A DNA stretch of 64,000 bases, from the NCBI GenBank assembly GCA_963920665.1, contig OY987263.1:32848547-32912546 (forward strand), read 5' to 3'. Below the pieces are notes generated by a model that was not told the DNA's origin, made no database searches, and worked only from the letters and a program-made list of their open reading frames with translations. This DNA comes from Straminergon stramineum. Its lineage: Eukaryota; Streptophyta; Bryopsida; Hypnales; Calliergonaceae. A program made the translations under genes and the position numbers. Of the stretch, positions 21,943 through 33,555 are shown in pieces. Each line of letters starts with the position of its first letter. Positions within the stretch are counted from its first letter, which is position 1.

Positions 21943-24900
21943 TCACTTGAGATGCGTCTCGTAGGCATCGTAGAGAGCAAAAACGCTTTCGGAGATCAAG
22001 AGAGGGAGCTTTTCAATGTACAGGAACAGGCGTTGCAGGTTGTCTCGCGTGATCTTCTCGACGTCTTCAATGTCCGCCGTGTCGGTGAAAATCCATAAAT
22101 CGCACGAGTTGACACGACGCAAGCTGTCTCGACAGTAGGGGCAGGATTGGGATCGACCACGCCTGCAGCAAACCAGTGCGAATCAGAAACTTTGAAATTC
22201 AGATCTGAGACTTACGTAGCAACTTGGAAGTGTTGCTGGCAGAATATACCTTCGGAAAATAAACTAAAATCAGAAATTGCTTAGTCATTGGGCCCCAACA
22301 CTTATTTATATTCACTATTGCACAAGTCTCGAAAAAAAAGCTTTGGTTTTGCATGAAAAACAATATCATGCTGAAATAAACTCGGAATCTTGGTAAGTAA
22401 GTGAATATTCGACATGAATGGTCAACTACTTGAGAATTGAAGGGACTTCAAGGATCAAATCCCATTCCGAAGAAATTCCATAGTCATTCAGCTCTACAAG
22501 ACTCTTGGTTCTTTGCATTCAGTATTGCACAGGCTGAAGAAATTTGGTTTTGCAGGATGAAAGATGCACTACAAATAGCAGAAAAACTCCCTGATAACAC
22601 TGTGAATCCTGATATGTGTTATCAAATTTTCAACACGCGGATGGTCAACTAATAGGAACTAAATGGGAGCGCAAAGACCTAATCAGTAAAGGTTTCTTCT
22701 AATGTTCCAGTAGTCTCCGATCAACCCAATCTCTTAAGACTAATCGTGCAAGTACAGCAAGACCCAATAGGGGGAATCAGAATTGACCCACAGAAAATGT
22801 CGACTTCAGAATCACGGTCCAAAGCTTTACAAAGGAGCTGATGCTTTTGAGGAAAGAAGAGTTAGTTTCCAAAATTCTACAAGGGAGCTAGTACTTCTGA
22901 AAAAAAGGCGTACTCCGAGAAAGCCAGTACTCCGAGAAAAGAAGAATCACGTTCCAAAGCTCCACAAGAGAACCAGTATTTGAGAAAAGAAGAATCAGGT
23001 TGCAAAATTCTACAAGGGAGACAGCAAAAGTAACAAGTATCAAGTTCCAAAACTCGACAGGGGTGCTAGTACTATGAAATTCCACAAGGGAACTACTACT
23101 TCGTGTAAAGAAGTGCCCAATTCACTAAGAAACCTGCAAATTACGAAGTATGAATCGCAAGGTCTTCCAGTAATTCTTTGCGAGTTCATCAAACTCAAAA
23201 ATGTATCCAAGTCACTGCTATAGCGTCAAATCCAGAACACAGATTACAGGCACAGATTACAGAGAAATTGGAACTCACCAATCACGGTAGCAAGTGAGGC
23301 ACATGACGTGGTTGCAATCTGGGAGCGCAATCTTGGGGTTCCTTTCCATGCAGATCCCACACTCAATTTCACGCTCCAGGTCGAATTCAGACATGTGACT
23401 ACATTCCTCGTCCCGTTTCTTGTACCGCTCTTGACATTTGGCCTTTTGCTTCAGATCCTCCACCCCGGTCATCCCTGCCTGCAGTTGCTGCAAAGAGGGG
23501 TATATGTGCCCTGGGAAAATGTGACACCAGCATTAGCAAACCAGCACTGGTGAATGAGCTTTCAGAACGTGAAGTGCACGCGAAAGTGCACACTGGTGTG
23601 CCACTCAAAAGTAGGTTATTTTGCTGTGCCCTAAAAATAGGGAGTTTCTTGTAAACGTGCAGCCAATGTCATTCCAAAAAGTAAGAACTTGCAACAATGA
23701 CAAGGTTACGAGAGGAAACCCGCACCATAAAATTCGCCAAGGCTTGCCTTCCTCTCTTGAGTGGACATCGTTGTGGTTCCGTCCAAATACACCTGCAAGA
23801 GCCCAACGATGTATCCGATCAACCATGATTCTACAACACCATTAACGATTTAAGGTTCAGAAATACTACAGAATCTCACTGTCAGCACTGGTGAACTTAG
23901 TCGGTATCGTTCACCTGAATTTAGATTGTTGACGAATCCTGACTTAGACCTATTAGGGTAAGAAGTTAAGAACCAAAAAGTTAATTTAATTCAATTTTTA
24001 AAATGCTAACTGTAACGGTTCTGATTCTGTTACCAAGATAAGATTCTGCAGGACATTCAATGGCGAGGTCGTAACAACTGTAAGCAGTTTGCTTCCGACA
24101 ATAGCTCAAAAGTATTGCAAATACGTTCAACATTTGTATCAGTAACCGAGAGGCAAACAACTGCAACTGTCTGACGAAATAAATTAAAAATAATTCAATG
24201 TGTTGGTTCGTATCCAGACTCAATTGGAAAGGTGTGGTCAAGCCCTAACGATACCGCCCATCCAAGCCCCCATTTCAAGGCCTTCAGCTTCCCATACAAA
24301 CAAGCAAACAGTCATAGTAATAATAAGCACTGCTAAGGAAACAATTGCAGTGCAACGAGACACTACCTTGTAGATAAGGATGCGAAGCAGTCCCAATGCA
24401 CCAGCCAAACTGCAATCCGTCCATTGTACCAGAAACAGAAACAAGTGCGCTACTGGACTGTATGATAACCGCATTTGCAGACAGGCTCCGTCATAGTCCC
24501 TTGGAACCTCTGATGCCCTGCTCCAAAACGAAAGAAGCGTGATCATGCAAATTAGTCACCCTAAGCAAATTCTCATCATTTCGATCGCAAGGAACGATCC
24601 TTAACAGTGACAAAATTGACATTCCCGACTTCAAATACGAATTACTTCCCTCATAACTGGCTTCCATTAAAGAAAACTCAAATGAAGGCAACTCACGAGA
24701 CTTAAATGAAGACAACTCTTCACGTCTAAACTGCTGCAGTCGAAAAAACGACCACCTTCGCCGCCTCCCCGAAAGAAACCGAAAATTCTACCGAAATCGA
24801 AAGAAACAAGCACTCTCTGCACACAATTTTCTATTGCAGAAGAAGCATCTCGACCATGTGCGCAAGAGTCGAAAACATCAAATTCAGAGTCAAAGGAAGA

Positions 24901-25004
24901 AGAAGGAGAAGAAGCTCCAATTCGAGCACTTACAGAGTATTGGCATGCTGAATGTCGGCCTCCAAAACCTTGAGAGATTCCTTGTAGGACTTGCACTGCG
25001 CCAT
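21943..25004 (-). CDS. AIRP2-type RING-HC E3 ubiquitin-protein ligase
   Basis: Minus-strand exons 25004-24934, 24517-24367, 23792-23726, 23510-23279 and 22162-21943 join in frame to 246 residues; Arabidopsis AIRP2 is of similar length. The N terminus is KESLKVLEADIQHANTL, followed by MRLSYSPVAHLFLFLVQW and AGALGLLRILIY (exon 2), then MSTQERKASLGEFYG (exon 3). The C3HC4 RING is complete: Cys147, Cys150, Cys162, His164, Cys167, Cys170, Cys181, Cys184. The C-terminal tail has DLWIFTD and RLFLYIEKLPL, both family hallmarks. AIRP2 family members are E3 ligases in abscisic-acid and stress signalling; the substrate of this one is unknown. An in-frame Met five codons upstream (25019, MLLLD) is an alternative start. 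Exon 5 ends at TGA 21945-21943. Confidence 0.92.
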
Positions 25005-25019
25005 ATCCAGGAGCAGCAT

Positions 25020-26200
25020 CTCACTCACCAACTCCTGGAGTCACACCACTTGTTGCCCCCTCTCCAGTCGTGTTCCAAAACACAACACTCCCGTTGAATA
25101 TCACCAACAACAACAAAAGACGCAACCCCACACAACACAAACATGCACGGTAGCCGTGCAGACGGCCTCATCCTACCACCCTTCCTCTCCGCATCTCCAT
25201 CGCCACCTCCACTCCCCAAACACACACTCGAATAAAAAACTCTTCGCCTCTACCACTCTCCAAAACACCCCCAATTCCCAAACAACGCAAACCACCACCA
25301 ACGGCTGCAAGCAAACCTTCGCCAAGAAACCCGTCACAACTCGCCCACACGCTCACCACTCGCAAGAATGGAACCCCAAAACACACTCGATTCTTGACAA
25401 AACAGAGGAATCTCCTCCAATTTCACCCCACCCACATCAAATTTCACGGAACCCACAGCCAATTCTTCGTAAGACAGCGCAATAGACCAATTCCACTCCC
25501 GGTAGCACCAAATTGGTGGTGACAAGAGCTAATTGCGAGACGGTCACTTGTGTGAGTATTAGCACCAAGTATCTTGTGATGTACTTCTCCTCCCCGGCGA
25601 TGTTTGTGCACGAATTTTCGTGCGAGAGCGAGCAAGAGGTGAAGGCAGGCGCCCGAGGTCGTGGTCTTCGGCCACTTCGTTTGTCATGTGGGCCAGGCAT
25701 GTGCGTTGCTCTCTTTCTCCTTCTTCTTCGTTCGTTCGTTCGTTCGTCGTCGTCGTCGTCGTCGTCGTCCTACAAAAACTCCAGCCGGCGACGCGGATAA
25801 GTTAGGCTACAGTGCAGATCGCTGGTTCTGTATTTTACTGCGGGGGAGGGGATTGGGGTCAGTGAATGATGATGATGACTGCGGATGACGCCGCGCCTGC
25901 AGACGAAGAATCCTGTTTGCGTTGAGGGCATGACGGCGTCCCCATCAAGGCGTGACTGCCACGGCAGCCAGTCTGGGCGCGACGGGCGGGCAGGCAGGCA
26001 GGCAAGGCAGGCGCGCCAGACTACTGGAGTTGCCTTTGCCGTTTTCACGTTCACTTTTGGCTCGTTCGACTTTTGGGGATTACTTTGGGGGGGGGGGGGC
26101 TGCTTTTTTCAGGGATGGTGCCCGTGGCCCGTGGCCCGTGCCCGCATAGATAGAGGGGATCTTTGGGGATGACGCTACAGTACAGTATTTAGGGGGCTAG
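25020..26200 (-). promoter_or_regulatory. GC-rich upstream region of the AIRP2-like gene
   Basis: Base composition changes sharply to GC-rich and CpG-containing between about 25500 and 26170, unlike the AT-rich DNA on either side. It contains a GTTC/GTC microsatellite (25728-25770), a GCAG repeat (about 25985-26012) and a run of about 13 G (26087-26099). The position directly upstream of the RING gene suggests its promoter and 5' UTR. No TATA box or transcription start is claimed. Long frames on either strand here look like by-products of composition. Confidence 0.5.
25728..25770. repeat. (GTTC)n-(GTC)n microsatellite
   Basis: About five GTTC units run directly into about nine GTC units, seen directly in the sequence. 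Confidence 0.9.
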
Positions 26201-26269
26201 TGCCGTGTGTCGGATTTGGATGGGACTGTGTCAACACTATTGTGAGTGGGGTCTCACTTTGGTCACTTC

Positions 26270-26830
26270 AGATCAGCCCTTTCTTTTTTACTTTCTGAGA
26301 AAGTCCCAGGATGACGATCACATAAACTTTGGTGACTTCAGCATTGTATTTCTACATTCATCCATCTTTGAGACCGAAAAAATACTTGTCAACTCATCAG
26401 GAAAGTACCCCCATTCAAACAATATTGTTTCAATGGTTTCACAGTCCAATATTGAAAGTATATTGTTAATGTACAAAAGTAGTACTATAACAATATAGTT
26501 TCAATGCACTATTCCCACTAAAAACTAATCCGTATATTGTTGCAGTATTGATGTTGTACTACAACTATACACTTTCAATACTAGATTGTGAAACCATTCA
26601 AACAGTATTGCAATAATACTAAGACAAGGGGGAGGGGGGGGATAGTTTTTGATGTTAGTGAATCATATTCATGCACTTCGTCATCAAAATTTGGCAACTT
26701 CATCCATATTTTTACTAGAAATGGTAAATTTCTAGCAAAAAAGGATTGCTTTTTATATGGCCAAAAATAGACATTTACATTGAAATGGTGCAATATCCCC
26801 CGATAGTGCCTAAAAAAGAGTTGCTTCAAA
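26270..26830. repeat. Dispersed repeat resembling part of 44866-45050
   Basis: Blocks 'cttttttactttctgag', 'gcattgtatttct' and 'gacatttacattgaaatgg' followed by 'tgcaat' recur in order at 44866-45050. Here they are pushed apart by about 250 bases, which contain the inverted-repeat element at 26418-26620. Confidence 0.5.
26418..26620. mobile_element. MITE-like inverted-repeat element of about 200 bases
   Basis: The left arm (about 26418-26466, with TTTCAATGGTTTCACA and ATATTGAAAGTATA) is the inverted repeat of the right arm (about 26565-26615, read on the other strand as TTTGAATGGTTTCACA and GTATTGAAAGTGTA). Arms are about 45 bases with scattered mismatches. It has no coding capacity and the exact ends and target duplication are uncertain. 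Confidence 0.6.
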
Positions 26831-28115
26831 TGTTGAGGGGGCTCATAAGAGTACTTGTCACTTGAAGGTGTTTTTTTCAGGGAGGGAGGGAATTTTTTTT
26901 TTTTTGCTTTTTATTTATTCTTGGAAAATGTAATTGCATTTCCTTTCATGACCATTTGGATTTCTTACCATATGTCACGGTCAATTTCAGTAGTTGGTTG
27001 TCAAAATACTCTAAGGTAATTACCCCAAAGTAGACCAAATAATCAATTCATCCTACATCCCATTCATATATTGTAGAACTTTTTGTAGGGTCTTGTTGGT
27101 AGTCAAAAAGAGATTTTACATTCTCTGAAAATGCATATTTCAAGCACCATGTGAAGAAACTATTATTATACAAAAGTGCTGAAAATAGGTGTTTCTAAAA
27201 TTGTCCCTACACTCTCATTAATAGTAGGAGTACATTTTAGGCTAGAAACCATATGTATCAGTTTTAGAAAAGGGATCAAAATTAGGCGTAGTTACCTTAT
27301 TTGGGCAACTTGATGGTACATTTTTAGGGGTTCGGGGCTTCCAATTCAATATTTATTTGTTTTGGGGTGTACCTCAACTTTTATTTATCCCTTATTTCCG
27401 CATCTTTTCTCATCTCCAATTGGTTCTGAGACATGGTGATGGAAATGTCTACCCAAGACTCCCAGAGTATGAAACTTAAGCACGAATGTAATTTGAATTT
27501 TCTTCAGTACACAATATTGAAATTGAGCAGTATTGCACTCCAAAGCGCTAATTCTTGCTTTTTGTTTGGACTCTTGGATCACCCAATTGATGGTAAGGAT
27601 TGTTTTAGAATTTCCAAATCGAAAATGTTATTTTTGTAATCTCTTACAGAATTCTAAAATATTCAATAAATTAGGCTATGCGGATGAAAAAACAATTAAT
27701 TTATGTTTGAATCTAACACTCACATAGCCAGATAGTAGACATCGAGAATGGATGGTACGGTAGAGAGTGATTTTGAAGAATTGCATTCAGTTATCAAAAT
27801 TTGTTCCTTGTGTTTGAAGCGAGTCAATCAACAAGGACCGATGTTATCACTGGAAACTAATAAGGGTGCAAGATTTTGAGCACCTTTAAAGCTTTTAGCA
27901 TTGTATTTGTCTTGAGTCTATCCCCATCGCTTCCTCAATTGTTTTCTATGGCTCTAAGATTTGAAGGAATATACCTCATATATATATATATATATATATA
28001 TAACTTGTTTAAAAAAGAACCATGGATTATATTCACACTTGCTATTTATGATCCCAAATGAATCTCTCATTCCAAATTTTTGCAAGGACTATAACTCTTA
28101 TTCCCTTTATGTGAA
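26831..28115. other. AT-rich intergenic DNA with a repeat I copy and a (TA)n tract
   Basis: 27088-27300 belongs to dispersed repeat family I (blocks 'gggtcttgttggtagtcaa' and 'aagcaccatgtgaag'). A (TA)n tract lies at about 27979-28002. No gene was recognised. Confidence 0.45.
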
Positions 28116-28119
28116 TTAA

Positions 28120-28560
28120 CCCATAAAGTTCTAAGGACATTTTTTTTGTCAAAAAACACTCAAAACTACCATTCTCAATGCAAACAACAAATATTTTAAA
28201 CATTTGGGTTTTTTGTGTATCCAACCATAGGATCTTCCACTAGACTAGCATAAAAACATCGGGAAGAATTTTCAAAAACTTTGATTGTATCAATCACAAG
28301 GTCTAACTGTGTACAGTGAAGAAGAGGAACTTTTTTGTTCCTAGCCTAACTAGATTATAAAACTTTGAATCCTCTTAACCTAAAAATTTGGTACTACATA
28401 TTGCAAATTAAAAAAAGGATGTTTGAAGAATTGAGTCGAGAGTTTGGGAAAAAGAATTCTCCCCTATCTTATCCCCCTTTTGCCTTTGTAATTAATTTTC
28501 ATCCTTTAAATAATTGTCAAGTCAAACTATGAAGAAGATAGAAGGGAAAAAAAAGGTAGG
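28120..28560 (-). repeat. Degenerate inverted copy of large TTAA family B
   Basis: It begins CCCATAAAGTTC after TTAA (28116-28119). It then shows 'aacactcaaaactaccatt', 'cataggatcttccac' and 'aattttcaaaaactttga', the reverse complement of the right half of element B1. The far end has decayed into other repeat sequence at about 28560. Confidence 0.5.
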
Positions 28561-28986
28561 TACAACCCAAAATCACAACCATGCCTAAGACCATCATTAT
28601 CACTTGGTGTAAATCTCCAAAATCAACCCATACCTTTAGTTAGGTTGTCTGTTGTGTTTAGATCTCCCACACCATGCATCCCTAGGTTGAGTCTTTGGTA
28701 TTGTCGGAAAGGCCTAGGTGAGGAGGGGTGCACGGGCTTTGCTTCATGGTGTTTGAACCTATCTCTAGTAGAAAATAGTGTTTCATACAAAAAAAACTAG
28801 CTGATGTTTTTTAAAAATTGTGTTGCATAGAATGGAGATTTCTGAAAATTGCATTGCAATGAAGGCTAATTTTTTGTTTTTTGGTAGAGATCACAAAAAA
28901 ATGTCAGTTGATTTTTGTTGATTGAAACATTGTTTTCTACTAGTATATGGTGTGAAAGTTATTTGAATTTTGAATCATTTTTAGTT
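28561..28986. repeat. Mosaic of repeat fragments
   Basis: 28561-28640 resembles the start of repeat family D ('cacttggtgtaaatctcc'). The stretch about 28640-28760 ('gtgcacgggctttgcttc', 'atggtgtttgaa') recurs at about 63440-63540 ('gtgcatggactttgttt'). No gene was recognised. Confidence 0.45.
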
Positions 28987-28990
28987 TTAA

Positions 28991-29557
28991 CCCCTAAAGG
29001 ACGAGGCACATTTTGGGCACAAACTGTGAAAAACTGCCACTTCTTAGAACAGTAAGAAAAAAATGAAAAAAAAATGTTTTTTTTCAAAATTCAACCGTAC
29101 AAATTTGTACTAGACTACTATGGGAATATGTGGAAAAAAATTCAGAAACTTTGACCGCACGGATTGAAAGATTATAACGTTCGAAGTTAGAAGAAAAAGT
29201 TTTTTTTTGACCCTGCCCGACAGGGCCAGCAGACTTTAACTCCTGTGAAAGTGAGATTTTTACACTATACATGGTTATTTTTTTTTCACATTTGTATCTG
29301 AAATCATGTAAATTACATACCTGTAAAATTTCAGAAGTAAAGGAGGAGTTTTGCAAAAGCTGCCCGATTAAAAATAAATTTAGGGGCAGCATAACTTTTG
29401 ATCCGGGCATCTGATCGAAAAAAAAATTATATTCCCACTTAGGGGGTACATGTTTACACCTTGTGTCAAAAATTCGTGAACATCCAACCAAAATTGACTT
29501 CATAGGAACCTACCCGGATTTCAATTGTCCATTCAACGGACAATTGTCCTTTAGGAG
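28991..29557 (+). mobile_element. TTAA-bounded element of family C (about 567 bases), copy 1
   Basis: TTAA 28987-28990 and CCCCTAAAGGACGAGG stand on the left, CAATTGTCCTTTAGGAG and TTAA 29558-29561 on the right. The interior has 'tgtgaaaaactgccac', 'gtacaaatttgtactagac' and 'taacttttgatccggg', all shared in order with 41407-41981. It is non-coding. Confidence 0.7.
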
Positions 29558-29604
29558 TTAAAAAAGGTAAAAATTACTTTTGCTTTTATTTTGGTTGTGG
29601 CAAC

Positions 29605-29848
29605 GACACATGGCACGCAAGTATGTACATATGTTGAAAAAACTATTTTAGACCATCTGCCAAGAAAACCTTTGATCCTTCATAACTTTTGCATACATAT
29701 CGCATTCTTAAATGTGTTGGAACCTCCTTTCACTTCTCAACAAGCACTATATGACTGGAATCTGACTGGAATCTGACCAAACATTCTAACAATAGTAACT
29801 AGTCACAGAAGCAAAAAAGTGGCAGTTTGGGAGTACCCACCTTACACC
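29605..29848 (+). repeat. Dispersed repeat family D, copy 3
   Basis: Blocks 'ataacttttgcatacat', 'ttggaacctcctttcactt', 'acaatagtaactag' and the end 'gtacccaccttaca' match copies 1 and 2. Confidence 0.6.
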
Positions 29849-29989
29849 TCCTGTGCAGTGTAGGTGAGCTTCCATTACTGCAGTTGCCTATAACTTCAGT
29901 TACACTATGATCTCACTAGGGTCAGTTGGTCAGCCTGGTTGTTGAGGACAAGTTACGTTAAGTTACCGGCAGTGGGTGAGGTTGGGAAC

Positions 29990-30135
29990 CCACTGTCAGT
30001 CAGTCAGTCTGTCAGTCAGTGTCGATTTTTAGGATAAAAATAAAGCTAAACACTCACAAGTCACAACAGAATAAAATCAGGTATTGTAACTGGAGATTGC
30101 CTCCCAATCAAGGCAGGCAGGCAGGCAGGCCGGGC
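29990..30135. repeat. CAGT and GGCA microsatellites
   Basis: A (CAGT)n tract lies at about 29994-30021 and a (GGCA)n tract at about 30112-30130. Both are direct observations; the DNA around them is locally GC-richer. Confidence 0.75.
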
Positions 30136-30371
30136 GCCTGAGAGTGATTCCCAAGCAACTGAAGATCCAAGTGAATGCGAAGTTATATTAAGAAGTGCAA
30201 TTGAATCCCTCAACATATTCACCGAAGGAAAAGAAGTCAACACTACAGTACAGTAGGTTAACTGATATTGCCAGCCCCGTGCGTCGCCGTCGTCTCGTGA
30301 CTCACATCCGTCCCCTCAAGAAGATTCCCTAATCACGAGCTTCATGCAATCCGAGGAACGGAGGAAGACTC

Positions 30372-30779
30372 ACTAAGGTAGACCAGCCTATTACCACCCT
30401 GATTCGCAATCTGAGTATATTAGGACCAACTCCAGGAGGGGCACATATTTTTCAGAGGTGTGTGCATGTTTCACGAATCAAACCCAAGTGGAGTTATAAT
30501 TTTCCAATAAAAATTGTAATTTCTATGAATTTTTTAAGTGGTCTGCCCTAAATTACAAATCCGCCATTAGACTAGAGTCATAAATGTCCTATCCTCAACC
30601 TATAACCACCATTACATTTACCTATTAACACCAGAGTTTCCACCAATCAAAGGCTGTCACGTTACCCAAGTTGAAATTAATGCACTGAAATTGTTAGTGC
30701 AGTGAATGGACTTGGGAAGGTTTTATGGTGGTGATGGGGCCAAAACTAGGATGGCGGAAATGGATTGGTCTACCTTAGT
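30372..30779. mobile_element. Inverted-repeat element with ACTAAGGTAGACCA termini
   Basis: ACTAAGGTAGACCA at 30372-30385 is perfectly complementary to TGGTCTACCTTAGT at 30766-30779 (14 bases), giving an element of about 408 bases. The termini read CACTAAGG on the left and CCTTAGTC on the right, somewhat CACTA-like; no clear target duplication was found. The interior has no recognised protein. Confidence 0.6.
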
Positions 30780-30889
30780 CACTACTCACTACCAAAGACC
30801 TTCCGTTATTAGCTCTGAAAGGACAGGCCGAGGACGCACTGACCCACATGGTTCAAATTTCGAAAATGGCTTTCTTTCTATAAGGTAGG

Positions 30890-32019
30890 TACCTCCAAAA
30901 TCGTCACTTTGCAGTCTGCTTCTGATATGCTTCTTGACTTGATATGCTTCTTCTCATTAGTTGAATTCAAACTCAAAAAAAAAAAGATCATTTTCATGAC
31001 TCAAATTCACATCAAGTGCAAGGACATAGAAAAGTGTCAAATATAGTATTGATCATTTGCTAATCAAGCATCTTCTTATGTAGAAAGTTAAAAATTACTA
31101 TAATGAGGCAATATTCAATAAAAATTTCAAAATATGCGTTCAAGCACCTCCAATAAAAAAATCAATTAAAAGACAAATTTGTTTCTAGTAGAAAAAATTG
31201 ATATAAGAAATAGTGCATCCAACAATAATTGAATAAAATTTTATAGTACATGTAGAGTACGGATGAAACTATGTAAATTGTGGAAAAAATTGGATGATTC
31301 TTTACAATTTCATTCAATCATAATTGGGAAATATTACTCAAAAAAAAATTTAATTCGTTTATTTCATTACATAGATATCAATACTATTTATAGAGGTGAA
31401 TATCTATACAAATAGTTGATAAAAATATTCATAAGAGAGTGAAATGTATAGCATTATTAAATCAATTAGTGTTGACAACATTAGATATCATTGTTCATGT
31501 ACTAGTACTCTCCAAAATTGGTCATATATAAAGAATTTTGGCCCTCCTATGGGGGGTGGTATGAATGAAGAGACCATTTGTTCAAGACCCCACACCAAAA
31601 TCCACCACATTAAGACATCAAGTTGGTCACAAATAATATTTATGGTGTAAACTAGTCCGCTCTTAAAGCAACCTTTCAAGAGTTCATTGCATTTGAAGGG
31701 AAGTTAGTCTCCTTGGAACAGTTTTTTAGTAATTTTTTGTAGAAAACAAATTGGAATCAACATCTAATTCAAGTTGTTTTTATAGTTTTTGAACCTTTAT
31801 GGAAATAGTTACGAATTTTTTACTAAGCTGAAACACAATGGTCACTAAAAAGCCCCCCCTTCCCCCCCCCCCCCCTTATGAAATGTACACTATTGGCACA
31901 TTGAAGAAAGCAAAATGAACCTTTGTGTTAGAAGTCTCTTTTACAACAACAGAGTCACTTTCAGAGCACCCTACTTTCAGTGGTCACAACGAGTTTTTTT
32001 TTTTTTTTATTCCCTTTTT
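30890..32019. other. AT-rich intergenic DNA, nothing recognised
   Basis: No gene or sharply bounded element was recognised. A C-rich homopolymer lies at about 31854-31876. Confidence 0.5.
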
Positions 32020-32265
32020 TATGAAGTGCCCAAATGGCGATATAAAATGTTACAATGGTGCTCCAAATTTCAACATCCATTCACATATTGAATAGAAAAT
32101 ATCACATATCCATAATTTTGTTTTACCACAATCTAGCAATTTCTTCCAAAAATTTCTTCTAATTTGAAATTTTATGGCAAAAAACTTCACAGTTTGTCGT
32201 CATTATTTAGCCAAATTTATGGTGCAATCTGTCACTATTTCTCCCCAAAAAAAGCGCTGGTCACA
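32020..32265 (+). repeat. Dispersed repeat family G, copy 1
   Basis: Blocks 'tttttatgaagtgcc', 'gatataaaatgttac', 'tggtgctccaaatttcaac' and 'tggtgcaatctgtcac' recur in order at 36157-36410. Confidence 0.6.
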
Positions 32266-32758
32266 AGAGCTTCACTAGGGACTTCCATGCGTAGCTACTT
32301 CTTTGCACAATACCTGTGGCAGGAATGGATTGAGATTACAATTAATGTAAGTTATGACAATTGGGTTGAATATGGTGTTTCAGTTGTTAGGGTTGGTGGG
32401 GTTAAAACTTAGGTTAATATCCTCTTGTTCAGTCCATAGATTGACAAGCAAATGGCAAGCACCATTTTCAGTGCTTGCTTGCTTGCTACTATGATTCTAG
32501 GAAGTCAAACGCTCAGAGCAAGGGAGCAAGGGGCATGAATTTCAGACAGCATTGATGAAAAATTGAAAACAACACTAGTATTAGGTAGGGCACTTAACCC
32601 TAGAAGGATGCCATGGACACTAAGGTCAGGCTTCAATGTGGAGTCCGGGTTAGAGAATTCCACAGATCAATGGTTGAGTGGGAGTCTAGTTTTTATGGAG
32701 TCCCCATACCATTGTTGATAAGTGGGCTCCACCAGCCCCAATTCTACATGGAAGCCAA

Positions 32759-32963
32759 CCCTAAATGTCTAATGGATGTCATAGAATCCTTTTATATAGG
32801 ACAAAAGTGCAAACATTCATCTTTGGAATTTTGTGAAAAAAAGGGGAGGTCTTGTATAGTAGTTTGACCTCTAGTGAGTGCTCTTGGCTTTTTTTTTAAA
32901 GCAAACGGTTCATATAATACCAAAAAAGACAATCTCCACAGTAACCACCCCATCTTTCTAAGG
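32759..32963 (-). mobile_element. Degenerate inverted copy of the 222-base family A element
   Basis: Read on the minus strand, the stretch follows family A: start near 'ctaaggttag' reversed, the block matching 'actccaatgagtatttttga' in degenerate form, 'gatctt..' and the 'ttcatctttggaattttg' block. It is about 205 bases and starts CCCTAAATG on the plus strand. The TTAA flanks are decayed (TTAG on the right), so this appears to be an old copy. Confidence 0.5.
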
Positions 32964-33006
32964 TTAGCCCTAAAAGGATGAGATCTATCACCAAGGTAGC
33001 CGCTCA

Positions 33007-33107
33007 AAAAATAAAAATAAAAATAAAAATAAAAATAAAAAATAAAAAATAAAATATAAATATAAATATAAAAATATAAAAATATAAAAATATATATATA
33101 TATATAA
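33007..33107. repeat. A/T microsatellite block
   Basis: (AAAAT)n runs into (TATAAA)n and then (TA)n over about 100 bases. Confidence 0.9.
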
Positions 33108-33199
33108 TATTTTTAGACCAATAGATACATTATTCATTTCATTTCTATAGTGATCTAGAAAGTCATTTGTCAATTAGTTTTTGACCTCTATATCTTTTG

Positions 33200-33555
33200 T
33201 AGTAGAACTTCTAATAAGGAAGAAGGTTGGGACTAGTTTGACACATTACATTAGAGAGGTTATTACAATCAAGGAAGGTCATACTATAATAAAGTTTGCA
33301 ATCATTGCATTAATAAGTTCACAGTGATTTTTCATATTGTATTATACAAGCAAAGAACATTGAACATGTTAGATAAACATGTTCTCATTTTCACTTTTTC
33401 TTAAACCTAAGTATCTATCATTTACTGTTGTTACATGGTTGTCATTTACTATTGTATTGTACATTATGTCTATGGCCTAAGCTAAGACTGGCTACTAATA
33501 TTATATCAAAGAGGTTGATCACTTTAGAGAGTGAGTTTTATTAGAAGTTCTACTA
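33200..33555. mobile_element. Inverted-repeat element of about 356 bases
   Basis: TAGTAGAACTTCTAATAA at 33200-33217 is perfectly complementary to TTATTAGAAGTTCTACTA at 33538-33555 (18 bases). The interior is AT-rich and non-coding. No target duplication is obvious, so the true ends may lie a few bases further out. Confidence 0.6.

Noticed and set aside
23308..23553. 81-codon plus-strand frame
   Set aside because: Lies antisense to the RING exon of the AIRP2-like gene, whose eight metal ligands are intact.
24991..25485. 164-codon plus-strand frame upstream of the AIRP2-like gene
   Set aside because: Composed of Thr/His/Pro/Ser-rich low-complexity sequence antisense to the GC-richer upstream region; no splice context or family.
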